64,000 bases of DNA from an uncultured SAR86 cluster bacterium (GTDB lineage: Bacteria > Pseudomonadota > Gammaproteobacteria > Magnimaribacterales > AG-339-G14), in the NCBI GenBank assembly GCA_902589965.1, contig CACIUX010000001.1, positions 99,526 through 163,525 of the forward strand. Direction: 5' to 3'. The position numbers and the translations under genes are program-made. Below the pieces are notes generated by a model. That model was not told where the DNA came from. It did no database searches and saw nothing but the letters and a program-made list of their open reading frames with translations. This document shows, in pieces, positions 1 through 10,665 of this stretch. Each line of letters starts with the position of its first letter. Within the stretch, counting starts at the first letter, position 1.

Positions 1-656
1 ATGATGGATTATTTGCTAACTTCTGGTTGCACACTGGACCTTTAACTATAGAGGAAGAGAAGATGTCAAAGTCTCTAGGAAATTTCGTTACAATCAAAGA
101 CATCTTGAAAAAATATCACCCGGAGGTGATTAGATTTTTTCTTTTTTCTACTCACTATAGGAATCCTTTGAATTTTTCTTTTCATGGACTTGATGAAAGT
201 AAAAAAACACTCGATAAATTTTACGATGCTTTAAGAAAAGTAGATTTATCTGATACTAAAAATATTCCTCTCGATGAGGGAGTCATTGAAAGTTTGAAAG
301 ATGATTTCAACTCTCCCAAATTGATCTCTTTTCTGCATAAGATATTAGATAAATTAAATAAGTCATTTCTTAATAATAAAAATGAATCTAAATCTATAGC
401 TGATCTTCTTATTTCATCGGGGAGTGTAATGGGATTATTTCAATCAAAGCCAGACGAGTATTTTAAATTTATTTCATCTGAAGTACTTATAACGGAGGAA
501 GAAATAGAAGATTTAATAACTGAAAGAAATCTTGCAAGAAATCAAAAAGACTTTATTAAGTCAGACAAGATTAGAGATGATTTAAAAGCTAAGGGAATTA
601 ATCTTGAAGATATTGGAGAAAAAACTATCTGGAAAAGGGTGACTTTAGATGAATAA
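1..656 (+). CDS. cysS: Cysteinyl-tRNA synthetase, C-terminal part (truncated at window start)
   Basis: Frame is open from nt 3 (DGLFANFWLHTGPLTIEEEKMSKSLGNF); KMSKS motif and CysS C-terminal domain. The ORF-track start at 27 is internal. Confidence 0.93.
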   Translation, partial: DGLFANFWLHTGPLTIEEEKMSKSLGNFVTIKDILKKYHPEVIRFFLFSTHYRNPLNFSFHGLDESKKTLDKFYDALRKVDLSDTKNIPLDEGVIESLKDDFNSPKLISFLHKILDKLNKSFLNNKNESKSIADLLISSGSVMGLFQSKPDEYFKFISSEVLITEEEIEDLITERNLARNQKDFIKSDKIRDDLKAKGINLEDIGEKTIWKRVTLDE

Positions 657-1586
657 ATTAAGCAAATAAATTAAATACCCTAAAATAAAAATTAATCCAA
701 AGCCGTAAAAAAGAATTCTGGAAAGATCATCTTTTTGTCTACCAACCACAAGAGCAAGAATAAACAACGCGCTAAAAACGCTCATAATCAAGAAATCTCT
801 CGTGAAAATTACACCATCAAATACTTCATTGCTGCCAAATGCAATGATTGGAAACACCACCACAATATTTAAAAAATTAGATCCAAGAACATTTCCTATG
901 ACTATCAAAGATTTGTCTTGTCTTATTGCAGCAACGGTTGCCGCAAGTTCGGGGAGACTTGTGCCCACAGCTATGATGCTTAGTCCAATGATTACCTCAG
1001 ATAATCCAAAATAAATTGCTATCGATTCAGCTCCAGTCACAGTGAGTTCCGAACCAATTATTAGTACCAAAAGGCTCAAAGTGGTAAAGAAAATTACTTT
1101 CATTAACCCTGAATCTTGATTACTGACCTCAATATCAGCCTCTTCAGATCTTAATAAATTCAATACAAATAAAATTATTAGACAAATACATAAAATTCCA
1201 TCCCCTATGCTCAGCCTTAAGTCAAAAAGACAATAACCTGCAATGAGGGTGCATAAAATGAATAGAAAAATATTTCTTAAATCAAGAGGTATAGCTTTGG
1301 AGGCTAAAGCAAAACAACTCAATCCAAATATAAGACCTATATTGCTGATATTTGATCCAATTGAATTTCCTAATGCAATCTCAGGAGTATCGTTAAGCAC
1401 AGATGAAATGCTTACAAATATTTCGGGTGCTGACGTTCCAAGAGCAATTAAAGTTAAACCAATAATTAAATCACTAATGCCAATTTTTCTGGCCAATATC
1501 GAAGAATTTGATATGAATTTGTCAGCACCCCAAATGAGACCTACTAGCCCAATAGAAAGAAAGATAAATGATATTAATATTGACAT
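645..1586 (-). CDS. Calcium/sodium antiporter (CaCA family, YrbG-like)
   Basis: Two repeated membrane halves with GTSAPE / GTSLPE and GNxxGSN motifs. Confidence 0.88.
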   Translation of the reverse strand: MSILISFIFLSIGLVGLIWGADKFISNSSILARKIGISDLIIGLTLIALGTSAPEIFVSISSVLNDTPEIALGNSIGSNISNIGLIFGLSCFALASKAIPLDLRNIFLFILCTLIAGYCLFDLRLSIGDGILCICLIILFVLNLLRSEEADIEVSNQDSGLMKVIFFTTLSLLVLIIGSELTVTGAESIAIYFGLSEVIIGLSIIAVGTSLPELAATVAAIRQDKSLIVIGNVLGSNFLNIVVVFPIIAFGSNEVFDGVIFTRDFLIMSVFSALFILALVVGRQKDDLSRILFYGFGLIFILGYLIYLLNLFI

Positions 1587-2308
1587 TAACCAAATAATTT
1601 AATTTTTCTGTTATAAGCGCAATAGTCACATCTATCTGACTCTTCTGGAAGTTCGTCGCTATTCAAACAATTTTTTATTTCCTTCAAAGCAGGAGTTACC
1701 CATGAATCATTAGCTTTGTATGGCAAAATTTTAACTTCAAAATTTAAGCAATTATCAAAAACCTTTGAATCTTTTATACCATTGCAGTAAACAAAATAAG
1801 ACATATCGTCTACATCGAAGCCATTTTGCCTGAATAGCCACTGATAAATTTCAATTTGTCTTTTATATGAAATTTGCCAGGGAGCATCTATAGTTACATC
1901 CCCTTTTTTTGAAGTCGCTTTATAGTCAGCAATTATCAATTTATCATTTTTAGTATTAATCCAAACGTCATCAACGAGCCCATAAATGTATAGATTCAGC
2001 TCTTTTAATTCGATGCCAATCCCTTGATTTCTTGTTCTCCAAATTTCAATATCAGGATGATCGTAAGGTTTAGCATCTATAGAAGATTCAATTAGATATG
2101 GATGATTATTTTCTGTACCTCGGTAAGAATCAAATTCATCTTTCAAGAGTTGATCAACTGCATTATTTAAATTGAATGGAAAAGAATCTGGCTTTTTTAC
2201 TCCTAATTTTTCTTCTAAGTAAAAACATCTTTTACACTTTGAAAAATTCTCAATTCTGCTACGACTTAATTTATAAGGTTTGTCAGATCTGGGATCGTAT
2301 AATGGCAT
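1586..2308 (-). CDS. PD-(D/E)XK nuclease-family protein with flanking cysteine pairs
   Basis: YGLVDDVW...LIIADYKAT...QIEIYQWLF matches a PD-(D/E)XK core; N-terminal CKRC and C-terminal CDYC. Confidence 0.7.
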   Translation of the reverse strand: MPLYDPRSDKPYKLSRSRIENFSKCKRCFYLEEKLGVKKPDSFPFNLNNAVDQLLKDEFDSYRGTENNHPYLIESSIDAKPYDHPDIEIWRTRNQGIGIELKELNLYIYGLVDDVWINTKNDKLIIADYKATSKKGDVTIDAPWQISYKRQIEIYQWLFRQNGFDVDDMSYFVYCNGIKDSKVFDNCLNFEVKILPYKANDSWVTPALKEIKNCLNSDELPEESDRCDYCAYNRKIKLFG

Positions 2309-2315
2309 AAAATTA

Positions 2316-2391
<76 letters not shown>

Positions 2392-2422
2392 AAAGAGGGT
2401 ATTATAAGCAAAAACATCTAAT

Positions 2423-4420
2423 ATGAGTAAACCATTTGAAATAGTTTCAGCATTTAAGCCTACTGGAGATCAACCAGTGGCTATTCAAAAAGTGGTTGAA
2501 GGAATTAATTCGGGTCTATTAAATCAAACACTAAAGGGAGTAACTGGCTCAGGAAAAACATTCGCTATGGCGAACGTTATTCAAAATCTTCAAAGACCCG
2601 CCATCGTCATGGCTCATAATAAAACTTTAGCTGCACAGCTTTATGGCGAGTTTAAAGAATTTTTTCCAAACAATGCAGTTGAATATTTTGTCTCTTACTA
2701 CGATTATTATCAGCCTGAAGCTTACGTCCCAGTGTCAGATACCTTTATAGAAAAAGATGCCTCTATAAATGAACACATTGAACAAATGCGACTTTCAGCA
2801 ACAAAAGCTGTAATGGAGAGACGGGATGTTGTAATTGTCGCCACAGTCTCAGCTATCTATGGATTGGGTGACCCAAAATCATATTTGCAAATGGTTCTTC
2901 ATTTAGATGTAGGAGACGAAATAGACCAAAGAATTATTCTTAGAAGACTTGCTGAGCTTCAATATTCCAGAAATGAAGTAGATTTCAAAAGAGCTACTTT
3001 TAGAGTCAGAGGCGACGTGATTGATATTTTTCCAGCAGACTCAGATAAGGAAGCCGTGAGAATTGAACTTTTTGATAGTGAAATCGAAGCCATAAAGTTT
3101 TTTGATCCTCTCACGGGAGAAATCTTTAGGGAAGTGCCTAGAGTAACAATTTTCCCAAAGACTCACTACGTAACATCAAAAGAAGTTATTGCGAATGCTA
3201 TTAATAAGATAAAAAGTGAAATGAAAGAAAGGGTCAGCTATCTTGAAGCTAATCATAAACTTGTAGAAGCCCAAAGAATTGAGCAAAGAACAAAATATGA
3301 CTTGGAGATGATGAGGGAATTAGGTTTTTGCAGCGGAATTGAAAATTACTCCAGATACCTTTCTGGAAGAGAGGAAGGTGAGGCTCCTCCTACGCTTTAC
3401 GAATATTTGCCAGAGGATGCGCTAGTATTTATTGATGAATCTCACGTTACTTTGCCTCAACTAACCGGAATGTATAGAGGAGATAGATCAAGAAAAGAAA
3501 CATTAGTTGAGTATGGTTTCAGACTTCCAAGTGCTTTAGATAACCGTCCGTTAAGATTCGATGAGTGGGAGAGTTTATCCGGTCAAAGAATATTTGTTTC
3601 AGCTACTCCTGGAAATTATGAAAATGATAATTCAGGACAAACAGTTGATCTGATTGTAAGGCCAACAGGATTGCTTGATCCAACGATAGAAATCAAACCT
3701 GCGGAAAATCAAGTAGATGATCTGCTTGACCAAATCCATCAGAGAATTAAGAAGAAGGAAAGAGTTTTAGTGACTGTTTTAACTAAGAGAATGGCAGAGG
3801 ATTTAAGCAGTTACTTGTATGAACAAGACATAGATGTTCGATATTTGCATTCTGATATTGATACCGTCGAAAGGGTTGAGATATTGCGAGATCTCAGACT
3901 TGGAAAGTTTGATGTTCTGGTTGGTATAAATTTGTTGAGAGAGGGTCTTGATCTTCCAGAGGTATCTTTAGTAGCTGTTTTGGATGCTGATAAAGAAGGC
4001 TTTTTAAGATCTGAAACTTCGTTAATTCAGACTATAGGAAGAGCAGCTAGACATAAAAGCGGGCATGCAATTTTATATGCAGATCAAATGACCGGCTCAA
4101 TAGAGAGGACAATAAAAGAAACAGAATACAGACGAAGCCTCCAAGAAAAATATAATAAAGAAAATAATATCAAGCCGGAAAGTATCCTTAAAAGTGTCAG
4201 TGATATTATGGAGGGAGCAAGAAATATTCCGGGTAAAAAATTTATTGAAGAAGCTCAAGAATTAATTGAGGAAGACTATTCCTCTCCTAAAGAGCTGGCT
4301 AGAAGAATTGATGAACTAGAATCTTTAATGTTAGAACACGCAAACAAGCTGGAGTTTGAAGAAGCTGCAAATATTAGAGACCAGATATCCGTATTGAAAG
4401 AAAAATTAATTGCCGCTTAA
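2423..4420 (+). CDS. uvrB: Excinuclease ABC subunit B
   Basis: [22 protein letters not shown]-terminal UVR motif. Confidence 0.98.
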   Translation: MSKPFEIVSAFKPTGDQPVAIQKVVEGINSGLLNQTLKGVTGSGKTFAMANVIQNLQRPAIVMAHNKTLAAQLYGEFKEFFPNNAVEYFVSYYDYYQPEAYVPVSDTFIEKDASINEHIEQMRLSATKAVMERRDVVIVATVSAIYGLGDPKSYLQMVLHLDVGDEIDQRIILRRLAELQYSRNEVDFKRATFRVRGDVIDIFPADSDKEAVRIELFDSEIEAIKFFDPLTGEIFREVPRVTIFPKTHYVTSKEVIANAINKIKSEMKERVSYLEANHKLVEAQRIEQRTKYDLEMMRELGFCSGIENYSRYLSGREEGEAPPTLYEYLPEDALVFIDESHVTLPQLTGMYRGDRSRKETLVEYGFRLPSALDNRPLRFDEWESLSGQRIFVSATPGNYENDNSGQTVDLIVRPTGLLDPTIEIKPAENQVDDLLDQIHQRIKKKERVLVTVLTKRMAEDLSSYLYEQDIDVRYLHSDIDTVERVEILRDLRLGKFDVLVGINLLREGLDLPEVSLVAVLDADKEGFLRSETSLIQTIGRAARHKSGHAILYADQMTGSIERTIKETEYRRSLQEKYNKENNIKPESILKSVSDIMEGARNIPGKKFIEEAQELIEEDYSSPKELARRIDELESLMLEHANKLEFEEAANIRDQISVLKEKLIAA

Positions 4421-4463
4421 TAATTGCTTTTAAAAAAAGTTATAATGAGCTTTGCAAACTTCA

Positions 4464-7400
4464 ATGCCTTCAAAAGAAAATACTAAGCATCAAGTATTAT
4501 TATTAGGAAAAAGCACTTTTTCTTCTTTTAAAACAAAGAAAATAATAAAGTTTCAGAAAACTAATTATTCTTTCAAGATAAAATCTATTACTGATCTTTT
4601 TGTCCTAGAAATCACACAAAAATCCTATCAATCCAACAAGACAAAAATTTTAAAATTATTGGACGCAAGGGAAGTTAAGGACATCGATCAGAATTCAATA
4701 ATTATATGCCCTAGAAGAGGTACAGAATCTCCGTGGGCATCCAAATCAAAAGATATTTTTATTAGTTGCGGAGTTGAAGATTTATTCAATATTGAAAAAT
4801 TAAGACTTTATAAAACTGAAGGCGTTAACGAACTTAATGATTCAGAACTATTTGACCCATTAACAGAAGAACAAATCAATAAAGAAAATTTAAATAGTTT
4901 ATTTTATAAAAATAAAAAAAAGCTTCTTAAAGAAATAGATCTCAATCAAAACATAAATGAAATTAACGCCAAACTTGGTCTAGCACTAAACGATTTTGAG
5001 ATTGAATATTTAAAACAAAACTATGAGGATCTTGGAAGAGGACCAACTGATTGTGAGTTAATGATGTTTTCGCAAATTAACTCGGAACACTGTAGACATA
5101 AAATTTTTAATTCAAAGTGGGCAATTGATGGTGAATCTGAATATGCTTCCTTGTTTAGCTTTATTAAGGATACTTTTACTAATTATTCAGATGGAGTAAT
5201 TTCTGCATATAAAGATAATGCCGCAGTTATTGAGGGAATAGGTAAAAAAAGGTTTTTTGCAGACCAGAAATCTAAAAAATACTCATTTATTGATGAGCAA
5301 GTAAATTTTTGCATAAAAGTAGAAACACATAATCATCCTACAGGAATATCTCCTTTTCCAGGTGCAGCAACTGGATCAGGTGGAGAAATTAGAGATGAAG
5401 GGGCAACAGGCAGAGGTGCTAAACCTAAGGCGGGTTTAACTGGGTATTCTGTCTCTTACCTCAGGCTTGATGAAGTTGAGCCTTGGGAATTTGAAGGCAA
5501 GTCTCCAAAAAGGATCGCTTCTCCAAAACAGATAATGATAGAAGCCCCAATTGGTGCTGCTTCTTATAACAATGAGTTTGGAAGACCCAATATTGTTGGA
5601 TACTTTAGGTCATTTGAAAGAAAAACTAAGAATACTCACTATGGATTTCATAAGCCTATTATGATTGCTGGCGGTCTAGGCAACATAAGGCCTATGCATT
5701 CATTTAAAAAGAATGTTTCGGTTAACTCAAAAGTTATCGTCCTTGGAGGCCCAAGTTATTTAATTGGCTTAGGAGGTGGGTCCGCATCTTCTCTTGCATC
5801 TGGACAATCTGATGATGAGCTTGATTTTGCATCTGTACAGAGAGGCAATCCTGAAATACAAAGACGATGCCAAGAAGTTATCGACACCTGCTGGGCAATG
5901 GCTGAGAAAAATCCTATATCTTTCATTCACGATGTTGGAGCAGGTGGTCTATCAAATGCAATACCAGAAATTGCAAACGATGCCGGTTATGGAGCGAAAA
6001 TTGACTTATCTCAGATTCCAGTAGCTGATAAATCTCTATCCCCATTAGAGATTTGGTGTAATGAATCGCAAGAAAGATATGTAATTCTCATTGAGGAAAG
6101 TGATCTTCATGCCTTTAAAGATATATGTTTCAGAGAAAAATGTCCTTTTGCAGTAGTTGGTGAACTGACTGAGGAAAAAAAATTAACTCTTAAATCACCT
6201 GATGAAGATATTCAACCAATTGATTTGCCGATGAAACTCTTATTTGGAGCAAATGAAAATTTAAAAAGGGAATTTTCTACAGTCCCTGGCAATCAGATAA
6301 AAGATAATCTCCCAGACATTCATATCAAAAAAACATGGTTAAGTATTCTGAGTCATCCAACAGTAGGTTCTAAAAATTTTTTAATTTCCATTGCTGACAG
6401 GAACGTAGGTGGACTTACTTACAGAGATCAATTTGTTGGAAAATATCAAATGCCAGTCGCAGATAACGCTGTAACACTCTCTTCTTTTGAAGGCTTGGGC
6501 GGAGAGGCTATGGCAATGGGAGAGAAATCTCCAATCGCTGTAAAAAATGCAGAAGCTTCAGTAAGAATGGCTTTATCAGAATCAATTTTAAATATCTTAT
6601 CAAGCGGAGTTAACAAATTATCTGATGTTAAAATCTCAGCAAACTGGATGGCTAACCCAAACAAAAATGAATCCAATCGTGATTTATTTAATTCAGTTAA
6701 ATCTTTATCTGAGGATATTTGCCAAATTTGGAAAATCACAATTCCTGTGGGAAAGGATTCAATGTCTATGGAGACAAGATGGAATAATGAAAAAGATATC
6801 GTGGAATCGCCCCTTAGCTTAGTAGCTTCTTCCTTCTGCAAAATAAAAGATGTTACAAAAGCTATTACTCCTGAAATTAAAAATATAAATAATACTGAGT
6901 TACTTCTTTTGGATTTAAGTAATAAGAAGTCTCGATTAGGAGGATCAATTCTTGAAGAAGTATTGCAAAAGGATCTAGGAAGAACTCCGGATGTTGAGCA
7001 GATTTCAACTTTACCTCTATTTTTCAATTACATAACTTCTCTAGTTCAGAAAGATCAAATTTTAGCCTTACATGACAGATCCGATGGCGGTTTAGCAGCC
7101 TGTCTTTCAGAAATGGTTTTGTGTAGCGAAATGGGAGCAGCAATAGATATTGGATTCTTGGATGAAAAGAAGGTTACTAGTTTTTTATTTAATGAAGAAC
7201 TAGGCCTTGTAATACAAGTTGAAAAAAATACTGCTGAAGAAATAAAACAAACTCTGAAGGATTCCTCTTATGGTGCAAATGTTATTGAATTAGGAAATCC
7301 TACTAAAGAAAATCAATTAATCATTTCAACTAAAAAGGAGAAAATAAAATTCTCTTATAAAGAGATGATGAAAAATTGGTGGAAGGTATCTCACAAAATA

Positions 7401-8291
7401 CAAAAAGAAAGAGATAATCCTAAAGTTGCGGAAGAAGAGCTTCGATCAGTTCTAAACCCAAAAAAGAGGAAACTAAGTCAAGATATTAAATTTCGACAAT
7501 CCTCAGATTCATATTCATCAAGACCGAAAATTGCAATTTTGAGAGAGCAAGGCATAAATGGGCAAACTGAGATGGCTGCAGCATTTCATCAAGCTTATTT
7601 TGATCCCTACGACGTTCATATGTCAGATTTAACAACGAAAGAAAAAAACTTGGAAGATTTTTCAGGGATAGTTTTTCCAGGAGGATTTTCCTATGGAGAT
7701 GTCCTCGGAGCAGGAAAGGGTTGGGCTAACTCAATTCTATTTAATTCTTTTTTATATGATGAATTTTCTGAATTCTTTTCTAATAAAAATAAGATAGTTT
7801 TGGGAGTCTGTAATGGATGCCAAATACTATCAAGTTTAAAAAAAATAATTCCTGGAGCTGAAGACTGGCCAAATTTTATAAAAAATTATTCTGATCAATT
7901 TGAAGCAAGATTAACTCAAGTAAATGTTCAAAAATCATCATCTGTTTTTTTTGATGGTATGGCTGGCTCAAGACTGATTGTCCCCGTTGCTCATGGAGAG
8001 GGGAGAGCACATTTTGAATCCAATAAATCATTCGATAAATTTTCTGAAGAGAAACTTGCAGTTATAAAATATTGCGATGATGAAAGTAGTCCTACTCAAA
8101 ATTATCCGCTAAATCCAAATGGTTCAAAGGATGCAATAGCTGGCTGTACTTCAAAAGATGGAAGGATCACTGCAATGATGCCTCATCCTGAAAGAGCATT
8201 TCTAAATAGACAGATCTCTTGGACAGATGTTGAAGATGAATTCAGTCCTTGGAAAATGATTTTTTTAAATGCTAGAAAGGTTATTAATTAA
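4464..8291 (+). CDS. purL: Phosphoribosylformylglycinamidine synthase
   Basis: Full-length FGAM synthase with C-terminal glutaminase (GVCNGCQ, MMPHPER). ATG at 4464 is more likely than the TTG at 4452. Confidence 0.97.
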   Translation: MPSKENTKHQVLLLGKSTFSSFKTKKIIKFQKTNYSFKIKSITDLFVLEITQKSYQSNKTKILKLLDAREVKDIDQNSIIICPRRGTESPWASKSKDIFISCGVEDLFNIEKLRLYKTEGVNELNDSELFDPLTEEQINKENLNSLFYKNKKKLLKEIDLNQNINEINAKLGLALNDFEIEYLKQNYEDLGRGPTDCELMMFSQINSEHCRHKIFNSKWAIDGESEYASLFSFIKDTFTNYSDGVISAYKDNAAVIEGIGKKRFFADQKSKKYSFIDEQVNFCIKVETHNHPTGISPFPGAATGSGGEIRDEGATGRGAKPKAGLTGYSVSYLRLDEVEPWEFEGKSPKRIASPKQIMIEAPIGAASYNNEFGRPNIVGYFRSFERKTKNTHYGFHKPIMIAGGLGNIRPMHSFKKNVSVNSKVIVLGGPSYLIGLGGGSASSLASGQSDDELDFASVQRGNPEIQRRCQEVIDTCWAMAEKNPISFIHDVGAGGLSNAIPEIANDAGYGAKIDLSQIPVADKSLSPLEIWCNESQERYVILIEESDLHAFKDICFREKCPFAVVGELTEEKKLTLKSPDEDIQPIDLPMKLLFGANENLKREFSTVPGNQIKDNLPDIHIKKTWLSILSHPTVGSKNFLISIADRNVGGLTYRDQFVGKYQMPVADNAVTLSSFEGLGGEAMAMGEKSPIAVKNAEASVRMALSESILNILSSGVNKLSDVKISANWMANPNKNESNRDLFNSVKSLSEDICQIWKITIPVGKDSMSMETRWNNEKDIVESPLSLVASSFCKIKDVTKAITPEIKNINNTELLLLDLSNKKSRLGGSILEEVLQKDLGRTPDVEQISTLPLFFNYITSLVQKDQILALHDRSDGGLAACLSEMVLCSEMGAAIDIGFLDEKKVTSFLFNEELGLVIQVEKNTAEEIKQTLKDSSYGANVIELGNPTKENQLIISTKKEKIKFSYKEMMKNWWKVSHKIQKERDNPKVAEEELRSVLNPKKRKLSQDIKFRQSSDSYSSRPKIAILREQGINGQTEMAAAFHQAYFDPYDVHMSDLTTKEKNLEDFSGIVFPGGFSYGDVLGAGKGWANSILFNSFLYDEFSEFFSNKNKIVLGVCNGCQILSSLKKIIPGAEDWPNFIKNYSDQFEARLTQVNVQKSSSVFFDGMAGSRLIVPVAHGEGRAHFESNKSFDKFSEEKLAVIKYCDDESSPTQNYPLNPNGSKDAIAGCTSKDGRITAMMPHPERAFLNRQISWTDVEDEFSPWKMIFLNARKVIN

Positions 8292-8821
8292 CGTCTAATA
8301 ATATCTTCTGTTCTCAAGATAAAATTACCGCTCTTTAGGTCAGCAAAAAAATTTTTTAAAGATGAATTTACCCAAGGAAATGCAAGAATGTCCCATGGAA
8401 TTTCTTGTTCATCAAATAATCCAATCTCAGAGCTTTCTGAAGTTACACTGAAATCATTAGGACCTACCATAGCGAGGTATATAATATAAACTTGATTGAT
8501 CTGAGGAATATTAAAAATACCATATAGTTCTCCAGCTTCAACGTCAGCATTAGTTTCTTCCTTTGTCTCTCTTAAAGCACCCTGAATCAGAGTTTCACCA
8601 TTTTCGTAAAAACCTGCCGGTAGAGTCCACAGGCCCAATCTGGGTTGAATTGCTCTTTTGCACAAGAGTACTTTATTTTCGAAAAAAGGAAGAGTGCCAA
8701 CAACCACTTTTGGATTTTCATAATGGATAGCTCCACAGGAATCGCAACAAAATCTCTCCCTGTTATCATCTTCTGGGATTTTTAAAACGACGGCTCCACC
8801 GCAGACACTACAATATTTCAA
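8288..8821 (-). CDS. NUDIX hydrolase with N-terminal zinc ribbon
   Basis: CSVCGG...CCDSCG followed by Nudix box GFYENGETLIQGALRETKEET. Confidence 0.88.
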   Translation of the reverse strand: MKYCSVCGGAVVLKIPEDDNRERFCCDSCGAIHYENPKVVVGTLPFFENKVLLCKRAIQPRLGLWTLPAGFYENGETLIQGALRETKEETNADVEAGELYGIFNIPQINQVYIIYLAMVGPNDFSVTSESSEIGLFDEQEIPWDILAFPWVNSSLKNFFADLKSGNFILRTEDIIRR

Positions 8822-8838
8822 TTTAAGTTTATTTAGTT

Positions 8839-9441
8839 TTGAAGGTATTTTTTATGAGATACTCAATATGTATGATACCTAAAATTAAGGAAAACTTAAG
8901 CTCATATAAGCCCTCAGGCCCCATAGCAGGATTACCACAAGCAGCAGTATTAATTCTCCTTCATGAGACAAGCGAAGATCTTAATGTAATTTACTGTTTG
9001 AGATCTAATAATCTTCCTACTCATGCTGGTGAGGTTGCTTTTCCCGGAGGGAAAAGAGAAGAAATAGATGAAACGTTGAAAGAAACAGCTTTGAGAGAGG
9101 CACAAGAAGAGGTAAATCTAGAATTAAAAGACGTGGAAGTTTTAGGAGAAATTAGTTCTGTGCAATCAAGGTTTGGATTAAGCGTAACTCCTTATATTGG
9201 CATACTCAAAAGTAACACATTAATAGCTGATGGGAAGGAAATTGCGGAAGTTTTCAGTGTGCCCTTAAATTTTATTAAAAATAATATGCAAAAAGAACAA
9301 AAATCTGAAAACTGGGATAATAAAAAAGTTTTTTTTCCTTTTTTTGAATTTGAAAATAAAATGGTATGGGGACTCACTGCTTATATGACTGTTGAGTTTT
9401 TAAAGCTTCTTGATATTGAAATAGATTTAACAAGGAAATAA
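8839..9441 (+). CDS. NUDIX hydrolase, CoA pyrophosphatase-like
   Basis: GEVAFPGGKREEIDETLKETALREAQEEV. Confidence 0.88.
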   Translation: MKVFFMRYSICMIPKIKENLSSYKPSGPIAGLPQAAVLILLHETSEDLNVIYCLRSNNLPTHAGEVAFPGGKREEIDETLKETALREAQEEVNLELKDVEVLGEISSVQSRFGLSVTPYIGILKSNTLIADGKEIAEVFSVPLNFIKNNMQKEQKSENWDNKKVFFPFFEFENKMVWGLTAYMTVEFLKLLDIEIDLTRK

Positions 9442-9968
9442 TGATTTATAAATTAGATGATCATAAAGTCACTACAGATGGCGACGATTTTTATGTTGCA
9501 GAGACTGCAACAGTAGTTGGAAGAGTAACCTTAAAAAAAGATGCATCGGTTTGGTTTGGTGCAGTTGTCAGGGGTGATGTTGAAGACATAGTCATAGGTC
9601 AGGGCTCAAACGTTCAAGATCTATCCGTAATACACGCAGATCCGGGCAGCCCAACTATTATTGGTGATAATGTTACTGTAGGACATAAAGTCATGTTGCA
9701 TGGTTGCCAAATTGGAAATAATTCACTGATAGGTATAAATGCAGTGGTCTTAAACGGTGCGAAGATTGGAGAAAATTGTCTAATTGGAGCTAACTCGTTA
9801 GTGACCGAAAATACTGTAATTCCAGATAATTCAATGTTCTTAGGTTCTCCTGGAAAGGTTGTAAAAACTTTAGGTCCAGAAATGAAAGATTTTTTGCTTG
9901 CTTCAGCTGTTCACTACGTCGAAAATTACAAAAGATTTAAAAAAGGGATGTCGAAAGATGAAAACTGA
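9441..9968 (+). CDS. Gamma carbonic anhydrase family protein
   Basis: Left-handed beta-helix hexapeptides: VWFGAVVRGDVEDI...QDLSVIHADPG...VTVGHKVMLHGCQIG. Confidence 0.93.
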   Translation: MIYKLDDHKVTTDGDDFYVAETATVVGRVTLKKDASVWFGAVVRGDVEDIVIGQGSNVQDLSVIHADPGSPTIIGDNVTVGHKVMLHGCQIGNNSLIGINAVVLNGAKIGENCLIGANSLVTENTVIPDNSMFLGSPGKVVKTLGPEMKDFLLASAVHYVENYKRFKKGMSKDEN

Positions 9969-10665
9969 AATTATTAATTACGATATAGATGGAAAAGATT
10001 TTTTGGGATATGCAGCTTTTCCAGATGGAGATAATTTTCCAGCAGTAATTATTGCTCATACTTGGTCTGGAAGAGATCAATTTGTGGATGAAAAGGCAGA
10101 AAAACTTGCAGAGAATGGCTACCTTGGATTTGCGCTCGATATGTACGGTGATGGTATTGTTGGAGAAACTAATGAAGAAAATGCTGCTCGCATGCAGCCA
10201 CTTTTGGATGATAGAAAAGAACTTTCAAAAAGAGTTAAGGCAGCCTACGATAAAGTTTCCTCCTTGCCAGGTGTAGACAAGTCAAGGATTGCAGTTTTTG
10301 GGTATTGTTTTGGTGGGTTAGTTTCCCTAGATTTAGCCAGAACTGGTGTTGATTTGAGAGGAAGTGCAAGTTTTCATGGATTCTTAGCTGGACCTGAAGA
10401 ACCGATCAATGAACAAATAAAAGCTAAAATTTTAGCTATGCACGGCATGAAGGATCCAATGGTTGGAGAAGATCAAATGCAATCTTTTTATAAAGAGATG
10501 AGTGAAAAAGATGTTGACTGGCAGCTTCATATATATGGCGACTCTATGCATTCTTTTACAAATCCAGAAGCAAATAATCCAGACTTTGGGACAGTTTATT
10601 CAAAAGAGGCTGATAGAAGGTCTTGGATGTTGTTGATGGATTTTCTTGAAGAGGTCTTCTCATAA
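9958..10665 (+). CDS. Dienelactone hydrolase family protein
   Basis: GYCFGG nucleophile motif and HSFTNP histidine motif; ATG at 9958 preferred to the ORF-track start at 9898. Confidence 0.9.
   Translation: MKTEIINYDIDGKDFLGYAAFPDGDNFPAVIIAHTWSGRDQFVDEKAEKLAENGYLGFALDMYGDGIVGETNEENAARMQPLLDDRKELSKRVKAAYDKVSSLPGVDKSRIAVFGYCFGGLVSLDLARTGVDLRGSASFHGFLAGPEEPINEQIKAKILAMHGMKDPMVGEDQMQSFYKEMSEKDVDWQLHIYGDSMHSFTNPEANNPDFGTVYSKEADRRSWMLLMDFLEEVFS

Noticed and set aside
5776-6024. Plus-strand overlapping ORFs in alternate frames of conserved genes (5776-6024, 6625-6822, 10052-10276, 11126-11419, 13420-13644)
   Set aside because: Alternate frame of purL, dienelactone hydrolase, alaS or lysC; no RBS or recognisable family.
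6446-7027. 193-aa minus-strand ORF inside purL
   Set aside because: Fully antisense to a conserved gene, low-complexity and unrecognisable. The same applies to the other nested antisense ORFs, e.g. 802-1014, 1243-1602, 13847-14188, 18564-18854, 33809-34216 and 52120-52443.
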